From NCBI RefSeq assembly GCF_040807025.1, contig NC_090968.1, positions 5,507,906-5,571,905 of the forward strand: a stretch of DNA of 64,000 nt, written 5' to 3'. The stretch comes from Struthio camelus. Its lineage: Eukaryota > Chordata > Aves > Struthioniformes > Struthionidae. Position 1 is the stretch's first letter, and every line of letters starts with the position of its first letter. A program made the translations under genes and the position numbers. Positions 12,066 through 23,300 of the stretch are shown here, piece after piece. The notes under the pieces were generated by a model, which worked only from the letters and a program-made list of their open reading frames with translations, was not told where the DNA came from and made no database searches.

Positions 12066-13050
12066 GAGCCGGCGCCCGGCCGCTCGGCATCCTGCCTCCC
12101 CCCGGGCGCCGGGTCCTGAGGACGGTTATCCTGGTGACTGCTGGCCCCCGCACTGCCAGCCCGCCCGGAGGCACGGCACGAGGCTGCAGAGCGCTCGCCC
12201 TCCACACACCCGCTCCCTCCGCTCCTCGCCTCCCCCAGCCGGCACAGACGGGAAGAATAAGGACACTTGAGTTATTGCACAAGGGCCGTGTGGTCGGACG
12301 TGCCAAATATCTGACAGCTCGTCATAGTCAGCTGCTCAGTTATGAAGGGGAGGTTTGGAGGCGGTGGCGGGGTGCCGAGCCCTTGCAAAACTCTGCACCC
12401 CCTGTCTCCGCTGCCATCCGCCTTCTCTGGGCAGACCTTGGTGCTGAGGGCCTGGGGTCCGGTCAGTACAGGTGTGTTTGAAATAAAAAGCAAGCCACAT
12501 TTTGCCCTCGCCGGTGCAGCTGGGCTGGGGAAGGGCGAGGGTATGGGGGTGGGTGCCCCAAACCTGCAGGAGGCCCTGGAGGGGCCGTCGCCGTCGCCGG
12601 CCAGCCGCAGCTGCGCCTCTCCCTGCTGGCAGGCGGTTTCCCTGGCTCCGGTGCAGAGCAGGGAGCGGGCGCCGGAGCCGGCACGTGGCGGAGGCGGGAT
12701 GCTCGGGCGGGCGGCGTGGGACCGCAGCTGCGGCGCTGGCGGGCTCTGGGTGCTGGGGCCTCCGGCCGCCATGCTCCCCTCTCCCACCCTCTACCCCAGC
12801 TCCTCCAGCTGCAGGAACAGGAGCTTCCCTCCCTGCCCCACGCGACCCTCTCCGGGGCAGAGCCGAGGGGACGCACTGGGGCGCGCGGAGGACTGGATCT
12901 CCACGAGAGGCAGGGGGGAGGCAGCAGGACGCCTGGGCTCCCCCCCTGCAGCCTTGCGCCCAAGGTGCAGACCTGGCTCCTCCGCTGGCTTGGGAAGCAC
13001 GTGGTGGCCGTGACCGCCTTCGGCACGGGCTGCCACCAGGAATAGCTCCA
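12066..13050. other. Collagen 3' UTR and convergent spacer
   Basis: No further coding exons are seen. An AATAAA at 12482-12487 on the + strand is the first good poly(A) signal after the collagen stop, giving a 3' UTR of about 430 nt. The remaining half kilobase separates it from the end of the minus-strand surfactant-like gene. Confidence 0.55.
12482..12487 (+). promoter_or_regulatory. Poly(A) signal, collagen gene
   Basis: AATAAA lies about 420 nt past the collagen stop codon, the first canonical hexamer on this strand. Confidence 0.5.
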
Positions 13051-13073
13051 AGACCTAATTCTTCCACTGATCC

Positions 13074-13079
13074 TTTATT
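13074..13079 (-). promoter_or_regulatory. Poly(A) signal, cysteine-rich SFTPC paralogue
   Basis: TTTATT on the + strand (AATAAA on the minus strand) lies about 950 nt beyond the stop of the minus-strand gene at 14027. It gives a long but plausible 3' UTR. Confidence 0.45.
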
Positions 13080-14026
13080 CGGTTCTGCAGGGGCGGGAGA
13101 GGACAGATACATTTTTCAGGACGGCTTTGGCTCCGGCAGTGCTGGGGCTGGCGAGAGGAGGAGGCGGCTCAGGTGGGTCCCTCTCCTGTGTCCCAGGGGC
13201 TGGGGCTGGGACCGAGCGATGCTCTAGTGGGCGCCAAGAGCCGTGACACCCGGGCGAGACCCCCCAGCCCCTGCAGCTGCAGCAGAATTTCAGCTCCCAC
13301 TTAAATGATGCCAAAAGCCCTTAGATATACTTTTAAGGCAAAAGACGCCCTAAATTGCAAGGAGCTGGGCAAGCAGAGAGTAAAGAAGTAGAACAGAGAA
13401 TCTTGTTTCTTTAAATGTCATTTTTTTAAAGCTTATTTTTGCACTTGGATTTGGCAAAGCTGAGAAGACTAAGTGACAAACCAGCTGTCCCCCGGCACAG
13501 CCTGCGGCTAGGCGTCAGCAGCGCAAAGCAGTCGCCCAAGCAAACGCCCACCGCCTCGACCGTCGCCCAAGAAGCGTGTTTACAGCAGGGATTCGCAGCA
13601 GGGCCTTGCAGGGTCGCCGAGCCCCCCGCACACCTTCCAGCCCCGCCGCCGAGCTCGCGGGCCCCTGCCTAGCCGCAGAGCGCAGCGCGTCCCCGGCGTT
13701 GCTGCTGCCGGTGCGGCTCCCGTCCTGCTGGGGCGGCGTGGAGGAGGGATGGAGGGGGCGCGACGGGGCCGTGTCCGTCGGGGATGCTGCAATGCAAACC
13801 CAGGGCTGCAAGAGTGCCCCGGTCCGGGGGGGAACGTCCTGCCGCGCACGGCTGTGCTGCTGGCTCCTGCCAGCTCGCGCCAGGTCCCGTGCTCCCACTG
13901 GGTGGGTGCGGGTGCCCTCCTCGTTGCAAGCCCCCTGCCCACCCCCTGAGCCAGCTGCTCCGGGCAGCGGGACCCGTTTGCTCCGGGTGGCCTTGGCACA
14001 GGATGGGGGACACTCACCCAGCCAGG

Positions 14027-15578
14027 CTAGGCCCAGTAGACGGGGATGACGCTGCAGAGGATGTTTGCCGTGGTGCTCAGGAGGGAGCGATCGGCCAGGG
14101 GCACGGGGAGCCTCTCCTCAGCCTGGCGGGGAGATGCAGAGAAACATGACGTGCCACCCCCGGAAGCGCGGAGATGCGAGTGGGTGCACCCCACTGCTCC
14201 TGAGCTGGCAGGGCTTTCGCACAAGGAAAGGCACCCGGGGCCGCGCTGCCGGTCTCCGAGGCCCATTTGTGCCATGCCGTCTCCAGTGCCCAGCCCCATG
14301 CGTGCCGAGCGACGCTGCCCGGCGCTCACCTGCCGACGCCGGAAGGCCGCGGTGACGGCGTCCAGCCCCTGGATGTTGTCCTTGTCCATGCGGGTGACGT
14401 AGCAGGCGTGGTGCAGCCAGGATCTGTAGCTGATCAGCAGCTGTTTGCAGACAGACCCGTGTTGGCTTGGTTCCTTGCCACATCCTTCCCACGCGCCGGT
14501 CCTCACCGCCCCTTCTCCACCCTCCCCGCCTGGACGCAGCCCGGGGGCTGCAGCCCGGCCCGGCCCCGCCGGCGAGGTCCCTCCCTGCTCACGTTCTTGT
14601 AGTCGTAGACGACCGTGGCTGGGTTTCCAGCTCCTCCGTCTACACAGAAAGTCGCTGCCTCCTCTTCCCAGCCTGCGGGAAGCCATGGCCAGGCCTCTCC
14701 TCTCTCCAGCCCCTCCACGGTCGTCTGCAGGCCCTGGGACACACGCAAGGGGTTCACCGCCGTGCCGCGGCGTGCACCCCCGGGGCCGCGGGGCCGTACT
14801 TACGGCGTCGGCGCGCTGCTGTGCCACCTGCAGCCACATCAGCAGGGCGCCCGCGATGATGACGACCAGCAGCACCACCACCACCACCACGATGAGGAGG
14901 CACTTGAGGTGGTGGCAGCTGAGGAGCTTGCGGGGCAGGTAGCAGAGCAGGCGAGGCACGAAGCAGAGGCAGCCCTTGAGGCAGGCGCAGCTGGGGTGGC
15001 AGCCGCAGCCGCCGCAGCCGCCGCACCGCCGCACGCACTTGGGGCAGCAGGCGGTGCAGCAGAGCTTGCAGCACGCCAGGGAGCAGCAGCGCATCTCCGC
15101 CTCCTGGGGACACAGCAGAAGCAGAGCGCCGGGGTCAGTGGCAGGTAAGGAGACGGGCAGCCCGGAGATGGGGCAGAGGCTAGGATGGGGCTTGCTTTGG
15201 GGGCAGCTCCCGTCCCATTATCCCCTGAGGTTTGGCAATGCACCGTCTTAGATGCCAGCACCCTGCAGGGTCCTGCTCCATCACGCACACACCAGCACCT
15301 CGCTGGGGGGCCTGAGATCATCAGTGGGTGCTGGGAGCCCCTGGGAAGGGGACCCAGTCACTGTGGGGCCCAGGCCTACAGCAGCCCGACCCCTCCAGGG
15401 ACCCCTCTAGCAACTCGTGCCTGAAGGGAGCAAGCTGGAAAACCCCTCGGTGCCGAGTGGCTCTGCTGGGCGCGCTGGGGACAGGGACGCCCTGAGTGTG
15501 TCCCGTGCCACCCTGCTGCGGGTTGCAGGGACTCACCAGCGGCTCTTCAACCACAACTGGCTTCATGCTGCTCTCCAT
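14027..15578 (-). CDS. Cysteine-rich surfactant protein C paralogue (BRICHOS protein)
   Basis: Type II membrane BRICHOS protein of 229 aa in five exons, minus strand: 15537-15578, 14804-15103, 14593-14733, 14330-14440, 14027-14122. All phases are 0, as in SFTPC. Exon 1 (MESSMKPVVVEEPL) parallels the SP-C start. Exon 2 is twice the usual length. It first encodes a basic, cysteine-rich segment of about 64 residues with 20 Cys, including four CC pairs (CCSLACCKLCCTACC) and GCGGCGC. It then runs into a poly-valine helix ([20 protein letters not shown]), which is the SP-C signature. Exons 3-5 form the linker and BRICHOS domain with VVYDY, the paired Cys (ACYV, ILCS) and the C-terminal IPVYWA. The PPxY sorting motif of SP-C is missing. 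By family knowledge the Cys-rich part would be cytosolic and the BRICHOS lumenal; palmitoylation or metal binding of the Cys is a guess. It is a tandem duplicate of the gene at 17663-19196. Expression site unknown. Confidence 0.88.
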
Positions 15579-15682
15579 GCTGCCACCGCTGCCGCGGGTC
15601 ACCGCCGCCACCACCGCTGCCGCCACCACCTCCTCCTCCTCCTCCTGGCCCAAGCTGCCTCGGCAGCGTCCGGGACCGAGGG

Positions 15683-15689
15683 CTTTATA
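15683..15689 (-). promoter_or_regulatory. TATA box of the cysteine-rich SFTPC paralogue
   Basis: Minus-strand TATAAAG about 105 nt upstream of the start codon. A forkhead-type GCAAACA (15774-15780 on +) lies 85 nt further upstream, inside a 12-nt string shared with the second copy. Confidence 0.65.
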
Positions 15690-15789
15690 CAGGGGCGCTG
15701 GGGGGTGGAGAAGAGGGCGGCCTGTGTGAATGGCTTGGTGGCCGGGGGCGAGGTGTGCAATTCACTTCACTTCTGTTTGCTGACAGCCT

Positions 15790-17190
15790 TTCCTGGAGCT
15801 GGTTTCTGCTGGGAACCTGCTGGTCAAGAGGGTCTGAGGACACTTGTCCCCAGGCACAGAGGCCTCTCTGCTCCTCGGGAGCGGGGTCTCGAGGCCAAAG
15901 TAAACCCTCCTGAGGGGCTTAGCGCTGCCCTCCAGCGTGGAGTATCCGGCGATGGGCGCCGCTGGCTCCCTGCCCGCGTCCCTGCGCCGGCTCCGGCACC
16001 TGTGGGTGCTCGAGATGGGCAAAGCGCAAAGCAGACATCAAAGGTTTCCCACGAAGCGCGAGGCTGGGGCAGGAGCGGGGGCTGTGTCCCCGAAGCCCTG
16101 CCAGGCCGAGGGTGCCGGACACGCTGCTGCGGGGGCGCCTACAGGCTGCATCCGTGTCGGGGAACGAGGGGGGCCCGGGGTCGCCTCTCTGGCGCGTCGC
16201 CCGGGCAGCCGGGACGCGCAGCTCACAGGGTCCCCGGGCATCCCGCGGGCTGCTACCCGCCCGGGGCTCGGTGCGGCCTCCCGCCGGCAGCGCTCGGGGG
16301 GCTGAACCGGCACCTCCTCTGCCTCAGGGCCAAGCGCCTGCTTCGGACAGGATCCTTCCAGCCAGAGGCAGCCCAGGCGGCTCGGTGTGCATGTGCATGT
16401 GTGCGTGTGTGTGTGCGCACACTGCCTCCTTTCCCGGGGTGCCGAGGAGCACAGGAGCCCCTCGAGGGGCTCCCGGCGGCTTGCTCTCCAGCACCGGGTG
16501 CAAGGGAGGCCACGGGAGCGGGAATTTCGAGGAGCAGAGGGCCCTGACCCATGTTTATGTGTGGGGCACGTGTTTCCCCACCCAAGCGCCAGCCCCACGG
16601 GCTCCGTGACCCTCCTGGCCGGGCTGGTCCCCAGCCTGCGGTGGTGGCCACCTGCGGAAAGGTGCCACCGCGCTGCGGGGGGCCTCTGGCACGCACCCTG
16701 CATCGTTTCTCCTCGCAGGGTCTTTTTTCCCCTTCCAGCCCCTTTGAGTCCCAGTTTCCCGGTGCAGCGCTGGGAGGTGCACCCCACGGATGGCAGTGCA
16801 GCCGGCCGCTCCGGGCTGGCGCTCGAGGGCCAGGGAGAGCTGAGCTGCCGGGGGAGCCACCCCATGGGTGCAGCCCGCAGCCCCTGGCCCCGCGGTCACG
16901 CCACGCCGCCTGCACGAGGAGGGCGGACGGGCCGAGAGGGCCGGGACGCTCTCCAGGAGGGCGGCCCGGGGCCCGGCGCGGGTGCCAGCTCTGGCTGGAC
17001 GCGCAGCCTGTGCGCAGCCTGGGAGATGTCAAGGGCTGCTCCTGGTCTCCCTGCACCCCCTGGGTGCACCTGCCTGCCCCGGACCCCGGTGCAGCATGGC
17101 GGCGGGACAGGTTCGGGGCAAGCGGGGAAGGAAGAGAGCCGCACTCGGAGGCCGGGGGAGAGACTTTACTCTGCAGACAGAAGTGTGCAA
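15790..17190. other. Spacer between the two SFTPC copies
   Basis: No exon is recognised. It contains the upstream region of the first copy and a short TG-rich tract at 16384-16422. Long open frames on both strands look like GC-rich chance frames. Confidence 0.5.
16384..16422. repeat. TG-rich microsatellite
   Basis: Short alternating tract (tgtgcgtgtgtgtgtgcgca) in intergenic sequence. Confidence 0.6.
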
Positions 17191-17210
17191 CTCAAAGCAA
17201 AACCCGCTTG

Positions 17211-17216
17211 TTTATT
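17211..17216 (-). promoter_or_regulatory. Poly(A) signal, SFTPC
   Basis: TTTATT on + (AATAAA on the minus strand), about 450 nt beyond the SFTPC stop. It defines a probable 3' UTR of 17662 down to about 17195. Confidence 0.6.
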
Positions 17217-17662
17217 GCAAGCGCCGCCGGAAACCCCGCGGTGCCGAAGCGCGGCCGGGCGAGCGCCTCGGCGGCAGAGCCAGCTGCGCCGCCACTGCCG
17301 CACGCAGGACGGGGCGTGGAGCAGGAGAGAAGCCCGGTGGGTGTCTTGCCGGCGTCCCACCTGGAAGGCAAAGCGCAGGGCATGGGGAACACCCGCCGCG
17401 GATGTGTCGGCACCAAAGACACCCCCGGCCAGGGCAGCGGGTCTGTCCGTCTCGTCCCCTTGGCAGCGGGGAGAAGGGCCCAGGTCGATCCCTGGGGCCC
17501 CGTGGTGCCAATCGCCGCTGGCTGGGGACATGGGAAGGGGCTCGGCGTGCCGGCAGCGTCTGCAAGGGGCAGCCAGAGAGACCCAAGGGCGAGGGAGGGG
17601 TCTCCAGCGGGCGAAGAGACCCAGCTCGCGTGCAGCCCTCGCTGCTCGCCCACCCACCTGGG

Positions 17663-19196
17663 CTAGGCCCAGTAGACAGGGACGGTGCTGCAGAGGATGT
17701 TGACGGTGGTGCCCAGGACAGAGCGATCGGCAAGGGGCACGGCGACGGCCCCGGCCTCCTTCCTTTCAGCCTGCGGGAGAGAGAAACCGGGGCTGCCACG
17801 CTCGCCCACCGGCAGCGCTGCTGCAAGGCCGGCACTGCTGCCACGTCACCCCGGGCGCAGGAGGGGTCCCCCCTCGCCCCATCGTGCTGAGCCTGCCCCG
17901 CCCTTGTGTCCTGATGGCACCGGGGCGAGGTCTCGCCCGCCCGCGCCAGGGCGGCCGGAGGATGCGCTCGGCTGCCTGCAGCGCCCGTGTGATGCCTGCG
18001 GCCAATTCAGCTGTCAGCCCAAGCTCTCCCACCGTCGGCCGCGAGCGGCGGCGCCTGCAGCTCGGCTGTGCTCCCTGCTCTGCCCTGTCGCTGCGTCCTC
18101 GGGACCAACTGCCCCGGGTGGTGCATCCTCTGTGGAGGATGCCGGTGTCTGCCGGGCTCGGCTGAGCTGGTTCAGTTTTGGTCGGGTAACCGCAGCTGAG
18201 CGCTCACCTGCCGACGCCGGAAGGCCGCGGTGACGGCGTCCAGCCCCTGGATGTTGTCCTTGTCCATGCGGGTGACGTAGCAGGCTTGGTGCAGCCAGGA
18301 TCTGTAGCTGATCAGCAGCTGTTTGAAGACAGACCCGCGTTGGCTTGGCCCCAGGGCAGCAGCCCCGGCCCGCCACAGTCACCCGCCCCATCCTTTCCTG
18401 TCCCACCCCATCGTGTCGCACAGCTCTCCCCGGACACCCTGTCCCGTCACACCACCGAGCTCTCCTCGCCGCGCACCTTGCTGTAGTCGTAGACGACCAT
18501 GGCGGAGGAGTTCAGCCCGTCCTTCACGGCGAACGTCCCGGTCCTTTCTTTCTTGCTCATGGCGAGCTGCTGGGGGGACCCCTCGCCGTCCAGGCCATGG
18601 ATGGTCATTCGCAAAACCTGCGGAGCGAAGGGAGGCTCAGCCGGGAGAGCACGTCGCAGGCAGGGAAGGGAGCTCCTCCGAGCCTGGTGCACACGGCGTC
18701 GCTGCGAAAGCACCTGGTGCAACAGCCGTGCTGGGTCTAAACCCCGTCCCTGCAAAGAGCCTGCAGCCGATGGCAGTGCCACCAACCGTCCCTGCGCCCG
18801 GCCGAGCTTTGGCTCGTCTCCTCCACTCCCGGCAGTGCCGTGTGCCCGGCGGCACAGCCCGCCCGGCAGACCCTCACCGTTTCGGCGTGCGTCTCGGTGA
18901 TGTGCAGCCCCAGCAGGAGGAAGCCCACCACGACCACCACGAGGAGCACGACCACCACCACGATGATGAGGAGGCACTTGAGCTGGTGGGGGATGCAGGG
19001 CAGGCGGGGGGACGCCGTGTACCTCTGGGGAGACAGGGCAGCCCTGGTGTGAGCCGTGGGTCCAGGGTGGATGTGTGACCGGAGGAAGCAGCCCCGAGCC
19101 TGGGCTCAGCGCCGCACCGGCTCCCCGGACTGGGGCACGGATGCTTCTTACCGGAGGGGCCTCCTCCATCAGTGCCTCTTTGGAGCTGCCGTCCAT
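17663..19196 (-). CDS. SFTPC: Pulmonary surfactant-associated protein C precursor
   Basis: Precursor of the hydrophobic lung surfactant peptide SP-C, made in alveolar type II cells; 183 aa (human 197). Five minus-strand exons in phase 0: 19152-19196, 18878-19024, 18477-18617, 18208-18318, 17663-17770. The N-terminus [17 protein letters not shown] keeps Lys6 and a PPxY motif (PPRY) across the exon 1/2 junction; in human SP-C the equivalent PPDY recruits NEDD4-type ligases for sorting. Exon 2 gives [14 protein letters not shown] followed by a valine-rich membrane helix ending GLHITETH, close to human GLHMSQKH. The juxtamembrane Cys are spaced (C and C seven residues apart) instead of adjacent as in human. 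Exons 3-5 encode linker and BRICHOS domain with VVYDY, ACYV and NILCS, ending PVYWA. Neighbours LGI3 and REEP4 confirm the syntenic locus. The copy at 14027-15578 is a diverged duplicate, so this one is the better SFTPC orthologue. Confidence 0.93.
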
Positions 19197-19244
19197 CTCG
19201 TCCTCACTCGCAGGTCTTGTCGCTCCGCCAGCCAGAGCCAACGG

Positions 19245-19251
19245 ATTTATA
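19245..19251 (-). promoter_or_regulatory. TATA box of SFTPC
   Basis: Minus-strand TATAAAT about 49 nt upstream of the start codon, implying a very short 5' UTR as in mammalian SFTPC. A forkhead-type GCAAACA (19313-19319 on +) lies 62 nt further upstream. Confidence 0.7.
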
Positions 19252-19329
19252 GGGGCAGCAGAGCTGGGAGGAGGCTCGAGAAGCCCCGGCTGCCAAGGTG
19301 CCACTTGTGCTCTGTTTGCTGAGTCCGGC

Positions 19330-20335
19330 CAAGAGCCGGGTGGGGGACGAAAGCCTCCAAGAGCCCTTCTCCAAGCACTCCGTCAGCCGGGTGGTGGCCA
19401 AGGCAAACAGTGGGGAGGCAGAGCGCTGCCCTCCGCCCCACCACGCTAGGCTGCCTCCGTCCCCTGGCGCCCGGCCGCTGCTTCGCACCATCAGAGCCAG
19501 CCCCTCCGCACAGGGCTGCGGGGGGCGAGGACCAGCCGCACGCGTCGCCGCGCCGGGGAGAGCAACCGGGAACAGCATTGTTGCCGCTTCGGAGCCGAGG
19601 CTGGGGCTGGACCGCCGTGGAGACATGCACCCCTAACCCCGGGGCCAGTCCTGCCGCCGTCAGCTCCCGGAGCTCCTTCCTCCCTTGCGCCGCGGAGCCG
19701 GCACCCTAGGCAGCTGGAGGCCCCCCCGGGCGCGGGCCGGAGGACGGGCTCTGCGGAGCTGGCTGGGCGCATTGTTGGCCGGGAGCACGGTGCCTGGGAC
19801 GGGGCCGGGTGCCCAGCGCCTCCCGCCACCCGGCAGCGATGAGCTCAGCGCTGCGAGCAGCGCCGTGCCAGCACGCTGCAAAGCCAGGGCAGGACAGCCA
19901 GGGTGTCATCACCCCCGCAAAACCCGGGGCATGCCCATGCGCCGGCCGGCCCCTGCCCAAGCCCCCCAGCCCCAGCGCCCACCCCACGGCCCGCGGCCGC
20001 CCCTCAGCACCCCCCCTACCCTCCGCTCGCATGCCTGCATGCTGGCGGACACGCGTCCCCCAGGCCCAGGCACGGATGCCCGCGCTGTCACTCAGCCGCA
20101 TCCCTCCCTCCCTCCCTCTGTCCCTCCTCCCCGCAGCACAGCAGCATGGTGCTCTGCAGAGCAGCGGGTCGGACGCCGGCAGCCTCCGCCACCACCATCG
20201 CTTCCCCTGAACATTAACGGCCCCAGGGAAAGGGGAGAGGAAGGGGCTTCACTGCGGCTGCTGGGCTGCGGGGCAGGATTGCACAGCACGATCTGCTGGG
20301 CGGAGAGGAGGACAGAGGAGGGCTCGGCCAGTGCG
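19330..20335. other. Intergenic region between SFTPC and LGI3 (head to head)
   Basis: This 1 kb separates divergently transcribed SFTPC and LGI3, so both promoters must lie here or overlap it. It is GC-rich, and no exon is recognised. The LGI3 5' UTR occupies the right-hand end. Confidence 0.5.
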
Positions 20336-23300
20336 ATGGGGCTGCGCCGGGGGGCAAGGGCACCCAGGGGCCAAGGCTCTGCTTTCCTCCTGCTGCTGGT
20401 CTTGGCCTGCCTCTGGCTGCCTGCGGGTGGCCGGCGGCCCCCCCGGCCGCCCCCCTGTCCCTCAAGCTGTTCCTGCACCCGTGACACAGCCTTCTGCGTG
20501 GACTCCAAGGCCATCCCCAGAAACCTGCCCCCCGAGGTCATCTCGCTGTGAGTACCCCGGTGGGACAGGGACAGGGCTGGGGCCGGGGGGCAGGTTGTGT
20601 CCCCCGGCTGCGGGGGTGCAGGGCTTGCAGGCTGCCCTGGGGTGGCAGGGCCAGCCTGATCCTTTGTGCCCCATTGGGGACACACGCTGGGTGCCGTGGG
20701 GTGCGGGCAGCACATGGAGGCTGCTGTGGGGAGCAGAGGTCTGTCCGGGCTCTTCCCCACTGTCCAGCTGTCCTGCAGCCGTGGCAGGTCTCCTTCCTCC
20801 TGCAACCATCCATCAGCGATGGATGGAGCAGGGCTGCAGCCTGCTCCCGCCACACCACCCGGCTGCAGTGACCTTGGGGACTGGTCCCCCAAGGGGACAA
20901 GGCTCGTGGGCACCCATGCATGGTCCCTGGGACATGGCGGCACAGTGGAGTAAGGATGTGTACATGTGCATGTGTGTGTGTGCACGTGTGTGTGTGCAGG
21001 CATGTGTGCATGCGCCCGGGCGTACACGTGTGCGTGCACGCGTGTGCACTCGGGCTGCGGCCCAGGATGCGTGTGCTCCCCGACATGCGTGTGCTCGGGC
21101 TGGGTGGGCACCTGCTGCCTGGGGGTTTTAGCAGCGCTGCCGCAGTATTGGGCACACGTGGGGCGTGTGCAGGTCCCTGTGCCGGCCCCGGTGGCCTGCT
21201 GCGGGGCCAAACGCCTCATCCCCGCCATGCCCGTGCCAGCACGCAGGATCGCTCGGGCAGGCATGGAGCGGAGCCCTTCTTCCCCGGGCTGCACACTGTG
21301 TCCTGCCCTGCATGGCGCTCCAGCGGCCAGCACGGCAGCGAGCCACGGCGACGGCGTGACGGGCACAGCGGCCTCTCCCTGGCCCCGTGCCCCTGAGGTC
21401 TCGTCTCGCCCGCAGGACCATGGTGAACGCAGCCTTCACGGAGATCCGCGAGGCGGCCTTCGCTCACATCCCCTCGCTGCAGTTCCTGTACGTCTCGGCG
21501 CGGCCGCCGGCGTGGGTGTCCCCAGGGTGCCCCGCGCCCCTTGCACCCCGGCCAGCCGCGGTGCTGATGGCTCCCCCCTTCTCTTTGCAGCCTGCTGAAC
21601 TCCAACAAGCTCACGCTCATCGGGGACAACGCCTTTGCCGGGCTCTCGCACCTGCAGTACCTGTGCGTGGCCGGCTGCCCTCGCCGCTTCGGGGGCCGGG
21701 GCTGACGCAGGGGCGGGCGCCAGCGCCCGGTGGGGCTGCTCGGCCCCATGGCACCCTGGGGGCACCCGTGCTAGCCTCTCCTCCTGCCCCCAGGTTCATC
21801 GAGAACAACGACATCCAGGCGCTGGCCAAGGGCACCTTCCGCGGGCTCAAGTCCCTGACCCACCTGTGAGTAGGGGGGTCCCGCGCTCCCCCACCGACCC
21901 GGGGATGGCTCTGCCTGTCCCGGCCCCGCTTTGCAGGTACATCCCCATCCCTGTTGCAGCCGGGGTGGCTCCCCCCCACAGCCCCTCTCGTCTCCCCTAG
22001 GTCTCTGGCCAACAACAACTTGCAGACACTGCCCCGGGACCTCTTCAAGCCGCTGGACATCCTGAGCGACCTGTAAGGCCCCCGAGCCCGGCCCCTGCGA
22101 CGGCACCAGGGCCGGCCCCGGGCATGGCTTGGGCACCGGCTGGGAGGGCAAAGGGGCACGAAGCCCTCGTGGCTGGGCTGCGCTGGGCTGGGCTGGGCCC
22201 CGCGCTCCCCTCCCCGGGCTGGCGGCCACCAGCCCACGCTTTCCTCTCCCCCGCGGCTCAGCCCCGGCTCGGGGGTCCCCGAACGGCCCAGCGCGGGGCT
22301 CAGGCATGCCGCTCTGCTCGCTCGGGGCTGCTCCGGGGTGCTGCGTGGGGCCAGGGCTGACGCCGTGCCATCTCGCGTGCGCCCTGCCAGGGACCTCCGG
22401 GGCAACGCGCTGGCCTGCGACTGCAAGATCAAGTGGCTGGTGGAGTGGATGGAGAGCACCAACACCACGGTCCCCGCCGTCTTCTGCAGCAGCCCCGGGC
22501 AGCACCAGGGCCAGCGGATCCGCGACCTGGAGCTCAGCGACTTCGAGTGCATCACCACGGGTACGGGGCCGCGGGTCGGCGCGACGCCAGCGCCCGGCGC
22601 GCCCGGGACCTCACACCCGCCTCTCTCCCCAGACTTCGTGGTGCACCAGGTGCTGCCCTTCCAGTCGGTGTCGGCTGAGCCCTTCACCTACGCCAGCGAC
22701 CTCTACCTGGCCCTGGCGCAGCCCAGTGCCAGCAGCTGCGCCGTCCTCAAGTGGGACTACGTGGAGCGCAAGCTGCGCGACTTCGACCGCATCCCCGGTA
22801 AGGCGGCGGGGGCTTGCCGGGAGCTCCCTTCCCAGGCGGCGCTCTGCAGGCGCGGGTCCCCTTCTGCAGCGTTTCGGGAAGGGCATGTCCCCGCGCGTGA
22901 CGTCCCCCCGCCTCGCAGCTCACTCGGCGGTGCACTGCAAGCCCATCGTGGCCCAGGGCCAGCTGTACGTGGTGGTGGCGCAGCTCTTTGGGGGCTCCTA
23001 CATCTACCGCTGGGACACCACCGTGGACAAGTTCATCAAGATCCAGGACATTGACAGCCAGAAGACCCGCAAGCCCAACGACATTGAGGCCTTCCAGATC
23101 GAGGGCGACTGGTACTTCGTCATCGCAGACAGCTCCAAGGCGGGCTCCACCAGCCTCTACCGCCTCAGCCAGAACGGCTTCTACTCCCACCAGGCCCTCC
23201 ACGCCTGGCACCGCGACACCGACGTGGAGTACGTGGAGAACGAGGGCAAGCCTCGGCTCATCATCTCCAGCAGCTCCCAAGCGCCCGTCATCTACCAGTG

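Noticed and set aside
14027-15578. Left SFTPC copy as a pseudogene
   Set aside because: All five exons are open, all splice sites are canonical and all phases match; BRICHOS Cys and Asp are kept and the TATA box is intact.
20955-21056. TG tract in LGI3 intron 1 as an origin or regulatory site
   Set aside because: It is a plain interrupted microsatellite; nothing beyond its Z-DNA potential supports a function.
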